64,000 bases of DNA, taken from the NCBI GenBank assembly GCA_007745835.1, contig CP036424.1, positions 1,573,001 to 1,637,000 of the forward strand. The letters are read 5' to 3'. Positions 24,869-34,209 of the stretch are shown here, one piece after another. Under the pieces are notes generated by a model. It was given only the letters and a program-made list of their open reading frames with translations, was not told the DNA's origin and did no database searches. Position 1 is the stretch's first letter. Each line of letters begins with the position of its first letter. This DNA comes from Planctomycetes bacterium MalM25 (GTDB lineage Bacteria; Planctomycetota; Planctomycetia; Pirellulales; Lacipirellulaceae). Made by a program: the position numbers and the translations under genes.

Positions 24869-26446
24869 TCAGCCCCGCGATCGGCGCCCCAGGCCTATGG
24901 CGAGGAGACCCGCACTCAGGATGGCGGCCGCCGTCGGCTCGGGGACCGGCGTGCCGACGAACCGCCAGATCGATCCGGTCTTCTTGCTGCTGATGTAGAC
25001 CTCGCCATTCTGGTCGATGCCGAATCGCATATCGACCCGGTTCTGCCCGTTGTTGCCGCTCTCCTGACGCACCAGGTCGAGCATCTGGATCGGCTGGTCG
25101 CTGTCGTTAAGCAGGCCGACGATCTCGATCGGTGCCAAGAAAGCCTCGACCGACGCCCGGTCGAGGCCGGTGAAGTCGTCTTCCTGCTGCAGGGCATCGA
25201 CATCCACGGCGTAGACATCTTGGAACTGGGTCGAGGAACCGAAGTTCGCGAAGACGTACTTGCCCCGCAGCTCCGACACAAGCGATCCCCGGTAGACAAA
25301 ACCGCCCGCGATCGCGGCGTTGTCCTGGCCGGCGTTGTCGAAGTCGTGGTCGTACTGGACCACCGGGTAGGTGTAGGGGTCGCCCGTGTGGTTAGCCGGC
25401 AGCACGTCGGCCTGGATCGGGTTGCCGGGCTGCTTGCCGGTCATGTCGAACGTCCCTTCGCGGACCGACCAACCGTAGTTGGCTCCGGCCACGCCGAGGT
25501 TGACCTCCTCGATGTTGCTCTGGCCGATGTCAGCAATCAGCATCTGACCGTCGCCGCCCGTGTCCCAGCTGAACTGGTGCGGGTTGCGGAGCCCGTACGC
25601 CCAGATTTCGGGGCGGAAGCCCCCCTGGCCGACGAACGGGTTGTCCGCGGGCACCGAATAAGCGTTGCCGCCGTTCTGCAGCGGATTGATCCGCAGCATC
25701 GAGCCCAGGAAATTGGTGGTGTCTTGCCCGTTGGGGTTCAGCGTCGTGTCGCCCCGGTCGGTCCGGTAGTTGCCGCCGTCGCCGAACGAGACGTAGAGGT
25801 TGCCGTAGTCGGCGTCGCCCGGCGAGAGGTTCGGGTTGAAGCCGACCTTGCCGATGTTGTGATCGCCGCGCGGTTGCGATTGCGAGAGGACGTCGCGTCG
25901 GCTGCCGGGGATGACGGCGCCACCCGCGTCGAGCGACCACTCGCTCACGACCGAGAGATGGTCCTCCGCGCCGTTGGGGTCGATCTCGTGGGCGGTGTAC
26001 ATCTTCCGATAGCCCGGGGCGTTCGGGTTGGCGAAGGCGTTCGGGTGGAACGCGAAGCCACGCAGGCCCGACTGCTGGTTGCCGTTTCGGAAGCCCGGGA
26101 TGTTGGATCCGAAGTCGAAGAAGAGGGTCGGAGCCGCGTCGCCGGGCGTGAAGGTGTAGACGCGGCCGCGCTGGTCGGCGACCACCATGCGGTCGCTGCC
26201 GTCGATGGCTGGGGAGATCTGTTCGATCCGCGCGAACCGGTTGTTCCCGGTCGAGCTGTCGGGCAGCTGGATGACCTTCTCGAGCTTCAGGTTGAAGCTC
26301 GTGCCGGGGATGGTCGCTGAAATCGGGTTCGCGGCAGGCAGGGTCTGGGCCGTTGCGGGATTCAAACCGCCGGCGCCGAAGCCCAACGCGATGAGCAGGA
26401 CGGAGCCGAGTTGTTTGCGTAGGTTCTTGGAGGAGTGGTGCTGCAT
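24869..26446 (-). CDS. PQQ-type glucose/sorbosone dehydrogenase with PEP-CTERM signal
   Basis: 525 residues from the ATG at 26444-26446. Signal peptide LGSVLLIALGFGAGG...AQ, then a six-bladed beta-propeller of the GSDH/soluble glucose dehydrogenase family: FARIEQISPAIDGSDRM, RGFAFHPNAF, HNIGKVGFNPNLSPGD, GLRNPHQFSWD and DIGQSNIEEVN are the recognisable blade motifs. The C-terminus VPEPTAAAILSAGLLAIGL plus GRRSRG is a PEP-CTERM sorting signal. It likely oxidises sugars at the cell surface with PQQ. The frame to 26602 is rejected because it places charged sequence before the signal peptide. Confidence 0.87.
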   Translation of the reverse strand: MQHHSSKNLRKQLGSVLLIALGFGAGGLNPATAQTLPAANPISATIPGTSFNLKLEKVIQLPDSSTGNNRFARIEQISPAIDGSDRMVVADQRGRVYTFTPGDAAPTLFFDFGSNIPGFRNGNQQSGLRGFAFHPNAFANPNAPGYRKMYTAHEIDPNGAEDHLSVVSEWSLDAGGAVIPGSRRDVLSQSQPRGDHNIGKVGFNPNLSPGDADYGNLYVSFGDGGNYRTDRGDTTLNPNGQDTTNFLGSMLRINPLQNGGNAYSVPADNPFVGQGGFRPEIWAYGLRNPHQFSWDTGGDGQMLIADIGQSNIEEVNLGVAGANYGWSVREGTFDMTGKQPGNPIQADVLPANHTGDPYTYPVVQYDHDFDNAGQDNAAIAGGFVYRGSLVSELRGKYVFANFGSSTQFQDVYAVDVDALQQEDDFTGLDRASVEAFLAPIEIVGLLNDSDQPIQMLDLVRQESGNNGQNRVDMRFGIDQNGEVYISSKKTGSIWRFVGTPVPEPTAAAILSAGLLAIGLGRRSRG

Positions 26447-26853
26447 GGGAGTCGCTCTAGTTGAAGAGAAGGTGGACGCCGCGAATCGTTCGCGGACCTC
26501 GGAAGCGACCGGGGGCTTCATGTGCAGCGCAACACGAACGTTGCGTGGCATGGCACAGAGCCGGGGCCGGTCGCGAGCGGGCAGAAATAGCAACGGAGCC
26601 AAGAGCCGCGGCTGAAGGTCAGCAGCGGGACGCCGTTATGCCCAGATCAATCAGTAGAACATCACCTGTGAAAGGATCGGCCGGGTCGAGAGTTCGTTCC
26701 CGTTCGATTCGACGCTATCCTAGATAGCCCGGGTAGGCGGTACAAGCATTAGCGATGGGAACGCCATGCCCTTTGGAGCTGCTACTCACTCAGAGGTCTC
26801 CCTCGGGGGAATCCCCTCTATCGCCCTCAATACGCCTTTTCCCGGCCATTTGC
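26447..26853. other. 407-base divergent intergenic region
   Basis: Separates the leftward sugar dehydrogenase from the rightward DUF1080 gene and must hold both promoters. A perfect inverted repeat CCGCGAA-TCG-TTCGCGG is at 26479-26495, 33 bases before the dehydrogenase start, and could be an operator. A second, CTATC-CTA-GATAG, is at 26715-26727. The short open frames here look random. I see no RNA gene. Confidence 0.5.
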
Positions 26854-27654
26854 ATGAATCTAGCCAGCCGTTGCCGCCCTCTCGTGCCAGCCGTATTGTT
26901 CGTTGTGGCCGTAACGCCATTTGCGAGAAGCGAAAGCAATTCGCCCTGGCGTCAGCTCTTCAATGGTCGCGATCTGGACGGTTGGCTCGTGAAGATCCAC
27001 GGCCACGACCTCGGTGATAACTACCGCGACACGTACCGGGTCGAGGACGGTCTCCTCAAGGTCCGCTACGACAAGTACGACGAAGGCGACTTCGGCGACC
27101 GCTTCGGTCACTTGTTCTATGACGAGTCCTTCTCGCACTACCACTTGGCGATCGAGTACCGCTTCCACGGCGACCTGATGCCCTCGGCGCCCGGCTACGC
27201 CCGACTCAACAGCGGCGTCATGCTGCACGCCCAGGACCCGCGGACGATCCTCAAGGGGCAGGACTGGCCGATAAGCATCGAACTGCAGTTCCTCGCGCGA
27301 GTGGGCAACGGCGAACGCGCGACCGGCAACGTCTGCACGCCGGGTACGCACGTTGAGTATCAAGGCGAGTTGACCAAGAAGCACATCTTGCCCTCGACGG
27401 GCCCCACCTTCGATGCGGACGAGTGGGTCCGCATCGAGGCCATCGTGCGCGGCGATCGGTTCACGCACTTGGTGAATGGCGAGCCGGTTCTTGAGTACTC
27501 CCGCCCAGTCATCGGAGGCGGGGTGGTCTCAGGCCACGCCCCCGAGGAGTTTATCGAGGGCAAGCCGCTCACGTCGGGCTACATCGCACTGCAGGCCGAG
27601 GGCAACGGGCTCGACGTCCGCAAGGTCGAGATCCGCACGCTGCCGAAGGAGTGA
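26854..27654 (+). CDS. secreted DUF1080 (3-keto-disaccharide hydrolase-like) protein
   Basis: 266 residues with signal peptide (LVPAVLFVVAVTPFARS) and a single DUF1080 jelly-roll domain: WRQLFNGRDLDGW (the classic opening), YRVEDGLLKVRYD, HYHLAIEYRF, LNSGVMLH, SIELQFL, and the terminal GYIALQAEGNGLDVRKVEIR. Family members bind or hydrolyse (3-keto-)glycosides in planctomycetes and Bacteroidetes. The ATG at 26854 begins the signal peptide; 33 upstream in-frame residues are rejected. It converges with the GH117-like gene, with only seven bases between stops. Confidence 0.88.
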   Translation: MNLASRCRPLVPAVLFVVAVTPFARSESNSPWRQLFNGRDLDGWLVKIHGHDLGDNYRDTYRVEDGLLKVRYDKYDEGDFGDRFGHLFYDESFSHYHLAIEYRFHGDLMPSAPGYARLNSGVMLHAQDPRTILKGQDWPISIELQFLARVGNGERATGNVCTPGTHVEYQGELTKKHILPSTGPTFDADEWVRIEAIVRGDRFTHLVNGEPVLEYSRPVIGGGVVSGHAPEEFIEGKPLTSGYIALQAEGNGLDVRKVEIRTLPKE

Positions 27655-27661
27655 CGCCCGG

Positions 27662-28813
27662 TTACTTCTTTTTGCGGTTCTTGAATCCGGGGTCTCGCAT
27701 CACGGGTCGGCTTACCTCGTAGCGCGTCAGGTAGTTGCCGCTCCAGCCCTTGTACTTGTGGGCGAGGCCCCAGGGCAGACCGGCGGGGAGGGTGTCGTTC
27801 TCTTCGGGGTTCTCGCTGCGGTAGATGCCCAACGCCACCGGCGGGTGCTTGAGACGCGCCTTGATCGAGAAGTTGATCCCGTCGGGCGACCACTGGATGG
27901 TGTTCCGCTCGGGGCCGTCGGAGGTCAGCAACGAAGCGAGCCCGCCGCGGTAAGGCCAGATCGCGATCTCGTGGCCACTGTTCGAGATCGGGTTGTACGG
28001 CGAGCGGATGTAAGGGCCTTCGGGCTTCTCCGCGATGGCGACGCCGTGCTTGATCTCGCGCCCCCCCATGTTGAAGGCCTGGCCGATCCCTTGCCCCTTG
28101 TAGTACAGGCGGAACTCGCCGTTGTAGTAGAGCAGGGTCGGGTCGTGGATCTTGTAGCTATCGAAGTCGCCTCGCTCGGCGAAGATCGTGCGGTCGTTGA
28201 TCTCGCCCTTCCACTTGCCCGTGTCCGTGGGGCTGAAGATCGGCTTGTCGAGCTTGCGCCACGGTCCCGCGAGCGAGTCGGCGATCGCCATGCCGACCTC
28301 GTTTTTGGTGCGGCTCAGGTAGGGCGCCTTCACGACCTGATAGACCATGTAGTAACGGCCTTCGTGCTTGAGGATCTCGGGCGTGAAGACCGCGCGGTCG
28401 TCGTAGCTGCCCGCCGGGCCGCGTCCGATGGCGAGACCCTCCTCTTTCCAAGTCCACCCATCCTTGGAGGTTGCGTACCAGATATCAGAGAGGTCCCAAG
28501 GGTAGACCTTGTCTTCCGGCTCACCGCCGTAGCCGACGACCTCGGTCGCTTCGCAGTACGTGTACCAGACGTGGTAGAGATCACCGACGCGAATCACCGC
28601 CGACGGATCGCGACGGATGATCTTCGGGTCGTAGGCCAAGTCCCCCTTCAGAGGCGTCTCCTTGAACGTGACCAAGAACTCGGTCCCGATCGTGTCGTAG
28701 CCACGCTCGATGGCGCGACGGCTCGCTTCGCTGAGCTTCGACTGGGCGATGGCGCTGCCGGAGAGCGAGAGCAAACACAAGCCCGCCAGGGCGAAGGTTA
28801 TTACGAGAGTCAT
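27662..28813 (-). CDS. GH117-like glycoside hydrolase (secreted)
   Basis: 383 residues with signal peptide (FALAGLCLLSLSGSAIAQ). The rest is a five-bladed-propeller hydrolase resembling GH117, the family of 1,3-alpha-3,6-anhydro-L-galactosidases that act on red-algal agar oligosaccharides, with relatives of other specificity. Key segments: PSAVIRVGDLYHVWYTY, SYDDRAVFTPEI (catalytic-type Asp), FDSYKIHDPTLLYY, FNMGGREIKHGVAIA, NSGHEIAIWP and TIQWSPDGINF. Substrate is inferred, not proven. The basic tail (GFKNRKKK) is unusual. A GTG start six codons earlier is possible. Fits with the sulfatase and DUF1080 genes as algal-polysaccharide metabolism. Confidence 0.8.
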   Translation of the reverse strand: MTLVITFALAGLCLLSLSGSAIAQSKLSEASRRAIERGYDTIGTEFLVTFKETPLKGDLAYDPKIIRRDPSAVIRVGDLYHVWYTYCEATEVVGYGGEPEDKVYPWDLSDIWYATSKDGWTWKEEGLAIGRGPAGSYDDRAVFTPEILKHEGRYYMVYQVVKAPYLSRTKNEVGMAIADSLAGPWRKLDKPIFSPTDTGKWKGEINDRTIFAERGDFDSYKIHDPTLLYYNGEFRLYYKGQGIGQAFNMGGREIKHGVAIAEKPEGPYIRSPYNPISNSGHEIAIWPYRGGLASLLTSDGPERNTIQWSPDGINFSIKARLKHPPVALGIYRSENPEENDTLPAGLPWGLAHKYKGWSGNYLTRYEVSRPVMRDPGFKNRKKK

Positions 28814-28906
28814 GCTGGGGATGCAAACCACGAGAAGGGGGGTGACCTGTCGATGGTATACAATAAATGCCCGAGCCTCCCCAAGGAATCCCTTCGTCGC
28901 AACAAC

Positions 28907-28925
28907 CCGCCGAACTGCTCGGCGG
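28907..28925 (-). terminator. hairpin after the RND pump gene
   Basis: CCGCCGA-ACTGC-TCGGCGG lies 19 bases past the stop of the RND gene (leftward). On the minus strand it is followed by GTTGTTGC, not a proper T-run, so it is a weak intrinsic terminator at best. It would separate the pump operon from the GH117-like gene. Confidence 0.4.
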
Positions 28926-28943
28926 AGATTGAATTCGCCGAGC

Positions 28944-31900
28944 CTAGATCGGGGTCGGCAGGCCGAGTATCGGCGCTACGACCACGAAGAAAAACAGCGA
29001 CAAGGCGAGGCCGACCACCGGCCACTCGTGGCCCTTCGGCCGAGAGTATCCGAAGCTGTAACAGCAGGGGATAACGACCAGCGTGAGGACCGTCGCGAAG
29101 GCGAGGCCGAAGACCACGGCGCCGGTCAGCGGCTGCCAGAACTCGGCGCCCCCCGAGATGTTCATCAGCAGTGGGAGCAAACCCCCGCACGTGGTGATCG
29201 TCGTCAGCATAACGGGCCGCAACCGGTTGACGCCCGCCTCGACGAGGGCGTCGTAGACGCCGGCGCCGCGGGAGCGAGCCTGGTTGGCGAAATCGACCAG
29301 GACGATGGCGTCGTTCACCACGATGCCGGTCAGGCTTACCAGTCCGATGAACGTCGCAAGGCTGAACTGGAATCCGAACGCCCACATGCCTAGCACCACG
29401 CCGATGAACGAGAGCGGCACCGCGGCCATGACGATCGCGCTCTGGCGGAGGCTGTTGAACTGGATCGCCAGGATCGCCGCGATCAGCACCACGGCGATGA
29501 GCATGCTCCAAAGCAGGTAGCCGAAGTTCTTGTCGCGCTCGTCGTTCTCGCCGGTGAACACGGCTTGTAGCCCTTCGGACTCCGTCGCCGAGCCGCCGAA
29601 GTAAGCCTTGCTGAATCCCTCGATCGTCTTCTCGCCCCCCTTGGCGGGCTGGAAACCGAGGTCGGGCAGGATCTCCTTGGAGATCACCTCAAAGATCTGC
29701 GACGGTTTCACGGGGTCGTTGACGTTGCACTTGGCCACCACCGCCCGGCTGCGATCGTAGCGGTTGATGCTGAACAGGCCCGTGTCGCGTTGGAGCTCGG
29801 CGACCGATCCGATCGGGGTCTTCTGACCGCCGGCGCCGGTCAGCATGAGCCGCGCGAGCTCCTTCGTGCTGCGTTGGTGCTCGGGCGCGAGCTGGATCCT
29901 GAGATCGACGTCCTCGTCGTCGAGCGTGATCTGGATGCGGTTGTCGCCCGCGATAGCGATTTGCACCGCTTGGGCGACTTGCGCGTCGGTCAAGCCGAAC
30001 AGGCCGATGACGTCGCTCTTGGGTTCGATAACCAACTCCGGCGCGTCGGGGCGGTAGTCGGTCGAAACGTCGACCGTGCCGTCGAGTTCCGCGATGCGGG
30101 CGGTGATTCGTTGGGCGATGGCGCCCAGTTGATTGAGGTCCTTGCCGGTCAAACGCACGCCGACATCGGTCCCGCCGGGCGGTCCGTCCTCAACCTCCTC
30201 GACGCTAAAGGTCATCCCCGGCACCGGTTGGATGTTCTCGCGGAGGTAGTGGATCACCTCGGCTTGAGACACGGTGCGGTCCATCGGCGGGAGCATCTGC
30301 ACCTGCACCTGGCCGAACTCGGGGCCGGAGGCGGAGTCTTCATCGACCCGCATGGCGAGCGCCCCGGAGGAACCGACCGAGGTCACGTAGTGCTGCAAGG
30401 CGCCGGTCTCGATCCAGCGCTCGAGCGGGTCGGTGATCACCCGCGACGCGGCGAGGGTTTGATCGATGCTGTAACCGAGCGGCAGCTCGTACTTGACGAT
30501 GAACTGCCCGCGGTCGCTCGCGGGGAAGAAGTTGAACCCGAGGTAGCCGACCAGCGTCTTGGCGCCCCAGATCGACAGCACCACCCACACGAGGACGAAC
30601 GCGCGATTGTCGAGCGCGAAACGGAGCATCGTCTGGTAGGTGCGGGTGAAAGGGTCGAGCTTGGGGCGGAGCCGCATCGCGACGCCGTCTTCGGTGATGG
30701 TCCCCTCGTGCTCGACTTCGCGTTTGCGGTACCAGCGGGCGGCGAGCGTAGGGATCACGAAGTGATCGACCACGACCGAGCCGATCAGCGCGACGCTCAC
30801 GACCTTGGGCATCACCCCCATGAAGTCGCCCATGATGCCGGGCACCAGGAGCATCGGCAGGAAGGCGGCGACGGTGGTCAGGTCCGCGGCGATGACCGGC
30901 ACGCCGACTTCCTCGATGCCGACCTTCGCGGCGTGGACGGGGTCCTCGCCGCGTTCGATGTGCCGGTGGATGTTCTCGGCGACGATGATCGCGCCATCGA
31001 CCACCATGCCCAGCACGAGGATGAAGCTGAAGATGACCATGTTCGACACGGGGATGCCCGCGAAGAACAAGAAGATAAGAGCCACCGCCATGCTGAACGG
31101 GATGGCGATCAGCACCAGCACCGAGATCCGCAGGCCCATCGTCCACGCGAGGATCACGAGCACCAGCATGGCGCCGAAGATGGCGCTGGAGCCCAGCACC
31201 CGGAACATGACCCAAATCTCGCTCGAGGCGTCGCGGGTCGTGTCGAACTTGAAACCGGGGTACTGCTCGCGGAGGGTCTCGACCATCGCCTTGACCGAAC
31301 GGGCGGCGCCCAGCGTGTTGATGCCGGCTTCCTTGTTGACGATGATCGTCGCGCCCGGCTCGCTGTCGAACTCGGCCAGGTTGAGCACCCGGCGGTAGCC
31401 GTCGACCACGTCGGACACGTCTTTTACCCGGATGATCCGCCCCCCCTGGTTCCGCACGACCGCCTCGGCGATGTCGTCCACGCCTCGGAGCTTGGTCTCG
31501 TTGCGGACGCTCCGGTTGAAGTCGGAGGTCTCGAACGAACCGGCGGGGACCTCGGCGTGGAACTCGGCGAGCGCGCCACGCAGCTCCGGCAGCGTGATCC
31601 CGTACTCGGTCATCAAGTCGGGGTCGACGTTGACTTGGATCTCCCGCTCTTTGCCCCCGAACAGCTGGGTGTTGGAGACCCCATCGACGGTCTCGATCTG
31701 TTCCTGCACGTCCTCCGCGATCGTCTTGAGGGTCCGCTCGTCGAGGCCTGCGGGGGCGCGGATGTTGAGCAACATCAGCGGTAGGTTCTCGAAGTCGACG
31801 TCCGTGATGTACGGCTGAACTTCGCGACCCGTCGGCAGCTCATTGCGGATCCGATCGACCAGGTCCTTGACCTCACGGCGGCCCTCGTCGGGGGTGACCC

Positions 31901-32192
31901 CGTCGAGGAACACCACCTGCGTGATCGCCGAGCCCCGCATACTAGTCGAGGCGATGAAGTCGACGCTCTGCAGCTCGGTGAGCGCCTCCTCGACCTTGCG
32001 GACGATCTCGTTCTCGGACTCGGTCGGCTTCGCGTCGGGGTAGGGGATCGCGACCAGGATCACCGCTTTGGTGATGGCCGGGCCCAGTTGCACCGGGGTG
32101 TAGAGACCGGCGTACAACGCCATGAGCAGCACGAGGATCGTCCCCACAAAGACCATCCGGGGGCGATCGATGGCGGCATTGCTGATCTTCAT
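28944..32192 (-). CDS. RND-family efflux permease (AcrB/HAE1-like)
   Basis: 1082 residues, normal for the family: TM1 at [18 protein letters not shown], a large periplasmic loop, TM2-6 from about residue 335, a second loop and TM8-12, ending in a cytoplasmic tail. The proton-relay region in TM4 reads [18 protein letters not shown], keeping the first Asp but with Gly for the second. [20 protein letters not shown] is the typical N-terminal docking start. It would extrude lipophilic compounds by proton antiport together with the adaptor encoded upstream, 256 bases away. No outer-membrane channel gene is next to it. Confidence 0.92.
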   Translation of the reverse strand: MKISNAAIDRPRMVFVGTILVLLMALYAGLYTPVQLGPAITKAVILVAIPYPDAKPTESENEIVRKVEEALTELQSVDFIASTSMRGSAITQVVFLDGVTPDEGRREVKDLVDRIRNELPTGREVQPYITDVDFENLPLMLLNIRAPAGLDERTLKTIAEDVQEQIETVDGVSNTQLFGGKEREIQVNVDPDLMTEYGITLPELRGALAEFHAEVPAGSFETSDFNRSVRNETKLRGVDDIAEAVVRNQGGRIIRVKDVSDVVDGYRRVLNLAEFDSEPGATIIVNKEAGINTLGAARSVKAMVETLREQYPGFKFDTTRDASSEIWVMFRVLGSSAIFGAMLVLVILAWTMGLRISVLVLIAIPFSMAVALIFLFFAGIPVSNMVIFSFILVLGMVVDGAIIVAENIHRHIERGEDPVHAAKVGIEEVGVPVIAADLTTVAAFLPMLLVPGIMGDFMGVMPKVVSVALIGSVVVDHFVIPTLAARWYRKREVEHEGTITEDGVAMRLRPKLDPFTRTYQTMLRFALDNRAFVLVWVVLSIWGAKTLVGYLGFNFFPASDRGQFIVKYELPLGYSIDQTLAASRVITDPLERWIETGALQHYVTSVGSSGALAMRVDEDSASGPEFGQVQVQMLPPMDRTVSQAEVIHYLRENIQPVPGMTFSVEEVEDGPPGGTDVGVRLTGKDLNQLGAIAQRITARIAELDGTVDVSTDYRPDAPELVIEPKSDVIGLFGLTDAQVAQAVQIAIAGDNRIQITLDDEDVDLRIQLAPEHQRSTKELARLMLTGAGGQKTPIGSVAELQRDTGLFSINRYDRSRAVVAKCNVNDPVKPSQIFEVISKEILPDLGFQPAKGGEKTIEGFSKAYFGGSATESEGLQAVFTGENDERDKNFGYLLWSMLIAVVLIAAILAIQFNSLRQSAIVMAAVPLSFIGVVLGMWAFGFQFSLATFIGLVSLTGIVVNDAIVLVDFANQARSRGAGVYDALVEAGVNRLRPVMLTTITTCGGLLPLLMNISGGAEFWQPLTGAVVFGLAFATVLTLVVIPCCYSFGYSRPKGHEWPVVGLALSLFFFVVVAPILGLPTPI

Positions 32193-32448
32193 GGGGGATG
32201 AGGGGAGGGGGTCGTGGGGAGGAGCCTCTTTCCGGCGAGGAGAGGCCCGGTTGGCTAGCGGAGTCGCTTGTGCGGGATGGGGGGGATGTCAACTTGTCCT
32301 GCAGCATCATACCGCTGAAGGTAGACCCGCTGCGTGAACGCCTGAGGCTTTGTGCTCACACCAACGATTGCTATCGATGCCGTTCTTTGTGCAGCATCAA
32401 ACGAGCGTCTCCTTATGTTCTTAAGTCGACGGCATCCAAAGTTGCCGT

Positions 32449-33747
32449 TTAACGCAACGAGGCTCCATCGGCTCGGCGTTCGGCCACCCCCTCATCCTCT
32501 TCGCGATCGGCGATCGTCCGGATGAGCTGCCCGTCGTGCAGACGTTGCTGGCCCCGGGTCACGACACGGGAGAGTTCCGCCCCGTCGGAGGGGATCAGGA
32601 TCGTTTCGCCCTGATCGACCCAGCGTGTGAGCGCCACCTTCTTGGCGTACTGGACCTCGGTTTCGCCCGCTTCCCAGAAGAGGACCGGCATGGCGGCCGG
32701 CTGCCCCGTGACCGTGTAGAGGTAAGTGGCGTCCGCGCGGAAGAGGACAGCCGCTTCGGGCAACTCGTAGGCGAGGATCCGATCGGTCACGATGTCGGCG
32801 GTCGCCACCATGCCGGGCCGGAGCAGGCCGTCGCGGTTGTCGATGACGATCTCGACCTCGAACAGCCCGGTGACCCGGTCGGCGATCTCGGCGATGCGGT
32901 AGACTTCGGCCTCGATCGTCGGCCACGGCTTGCCGTACAGATCGTTCCCTTCCAGGAGGACGTGCGTGCGGAAGACTCGCTCTTCGGGGTCGGACACTCC
33001 GGTTTGCAACGCTTCGGTAACCGAACGACGGCGGAGCTCCAGTTCGCGGACGCGAGCCTCGGGGACGTTCACGATCAGCCGCAACCGGTCGTTCTCGACG
33101 ATCTCGAAGACGGTCGCGTGAGGCGTCACCGATTCGCCCGCTTCGATCATCCGTTCGGCGATGCTGCCTGTGATGGGCGATGCGATCAGCGAGTCTTCGA
33201 GGTTCTTCTCCGCCACCTGCTGGGCCGCCGCGGTCTGCGCACGCTGGGTGACGTCGTTCTGGTATTCCGATTCGGTGATCGCCGAGGGGCTCACCTGGCG
33301 GACGCGACGGCTCCGTTCCAGATCGGACGACGCGAGTTCGAAGTTGGCCACCGCCTCGGCGAGGCGGGCCCGCAGGACGCGGTCGTCCAGCCTCGCCAGC
33401 TCCTGGCCCGCTTCGACCCGGTCGCCGTCGTCCAGCGGCGATCCGTCGGCGTTCTTGCCGAGCGTCGCGACTCGGCCGCCGATTTCGAAGCCGAGGGAGT
33501 AAGTCTCCCACGGTTCGATCTTGCCACTGTAGCGAAGGACGATGTCGCGCATCGAGGGCTCGACGCTGACCGCCTTCACCAGGGTCCGTGGTTGGGAGGC
33601 GAGCGGCGTCGAGACGACTTCCCCCCCCGCGGCGAACGGGTCGGCCTCGTTCGACTTTCGGCTAACCCACCACATCACCCCGCCCGCAAGCACGGTGATC
33701 GCGATCAGCAGCACGAATCGCCCCAGTCGGGCTAAGTGCTTGGTCAT
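32449..33747 (-). CDS. RND efflux periplasmic adaptor (HlyD/AcrA family)
   Basis: 432 residues from the ATG at 33745-33747. N-terminal anchor LGRFVLLIAITVLAGGVMWWV and no lipobox; then a barrel-sandwich lipoyl half (VLRYSGKIEPWETYSLGFEIGG), a helical hairpin (about 125-195, LAEAVANFELASSDLERSRR), the second lipoyl half (SLIASPITGSIAERMIEAGE), beta-barrel and membrane-proximal domains (GLLRPGMVATADI). The acidic C-terminus (REEDEGVAERRADG) is unlike most adaptors. First gene of a two-gene operon with the RND permease; the 256-base gap is larger than usual and holds a tiny ORF (32371-32397) with an AAGGAG site. Confidence 0.9.
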   Translation of the reverse strand: MTKHLARLGRFVLLIAITVLAGGVMWWVSRKSNEADPFAAGGEVVSTPLASQPRTLVKAVSVEPSMRDIVLRYSGKIEPWETYSLGFEIGGRVATLGKNADGSPLDDGDRVEAGQELARLDDRVLRARLAEAVANFELASSDLERSRRVRQVSPSAITESEYQNDVTQRAQTAAAQQVAEKNLEDSLIASPITGSIAERMIEAGESVTPHATVFEIVENDRLRLIVNVPEARVRELELRRRSVTEALQTGVSDPEERVFRTHVLLEGNDLYGKPWPTIEAEVYRIAEIADRVTGLFEVEIVIDNRDGLLRPGMVATADIVTDRILAYELPEAAVLFRADATYLYTVTGQPAAMPVLFWEAGETEVQYAKKVALTRWVDQGETILIPSDGAELSRVVTRGQQRLHDGQLIRTIADREEDEGVAERRADGASLR

Positions 33748-33873
33748 ATGCTGTTTACTGTTTCCCGGTTCCAGAGGGTCGGCTGCGCGACGCAACGCCC
33801 AAGCGGCGGATATTAGGCGGATCGTGGGCTGGCGGCAACGCGGTGCAGGCGCTTCATCGCGTCGCACCCGGGG

Positions 33874-34209
33874 TTAGTTTTCGTTCGGCAGGGCCTCGGA
33901 CAGCGCCAGCAGCACCCCCTCGAAGCCTGCCCCCAGGACGCAGAAGCGCTTGTGGTGGTTCGTCGGCCCGGCGACCAAATTGACGCGGCTGCGGGCGATT
34001 CCGAGGGTTTTCGCCAGGAGTTTGACGATCGCCTCGTTGGCACGGCCCTTATCCGCCGGCGAGGTCACGGCGATCATCAGCTCGTCCTCGCGCACGCCAG
34101 TAACGCCATTGCGCCGAGATCCCGGCTTCGCCCGCACTCGGATAACGATCCCCTCGGGCGTGACGCTCAGGGCGTGGCGGAGTCGGTCGAGGGCATCTGG
34201 GGGCGTCAT
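33874..34209 (-). CDS. DUF167 (YggU-like) protein
   Basis: 111 residues from an ATG whose bases overlap the CPBP stop (ATGA). The typical motifs are present: IVIRVRAKPGSRRNGV, AVTSPADKGRANEAIVKLLAKTLG, and VNLVAGPTNHHKRFCVLG (normally GxxxxxKxxxI). The function of DUF167 is unknown; the fold is a small alpha/beta domain. A 24-residue N-terminal extension precedes the domain. It is the last gene of the rimO-pgsA-CPBP run and is translationally coupled to the protease gene. Confidence 0.88.
   Translation of the reverse strand: MTPPDALDRLRHALSVTPEGIVIRVRAKPGSRRNGVTGVREDELMIAVTSPADKGRANEAIVKLLAKTLGIARSRVNLVAGPTNHHKRFCVLGAGFEGVLLALSEALPNEN

Noticed and set aside
24824-26320. 498-codon frame opposite the sugar dehydrogenase
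   Set aside because: Val/Arg/Asp-rich shadow without signal peptide or motif; the opposite strand has a full GSDH domain and PEP-CTERM signal.
29790-31784. 664-codon frame opposite the RND permease
   Set aside because: Asp/His/Arg-rich shadow; the opposite strand encodes a complete RND transporter.
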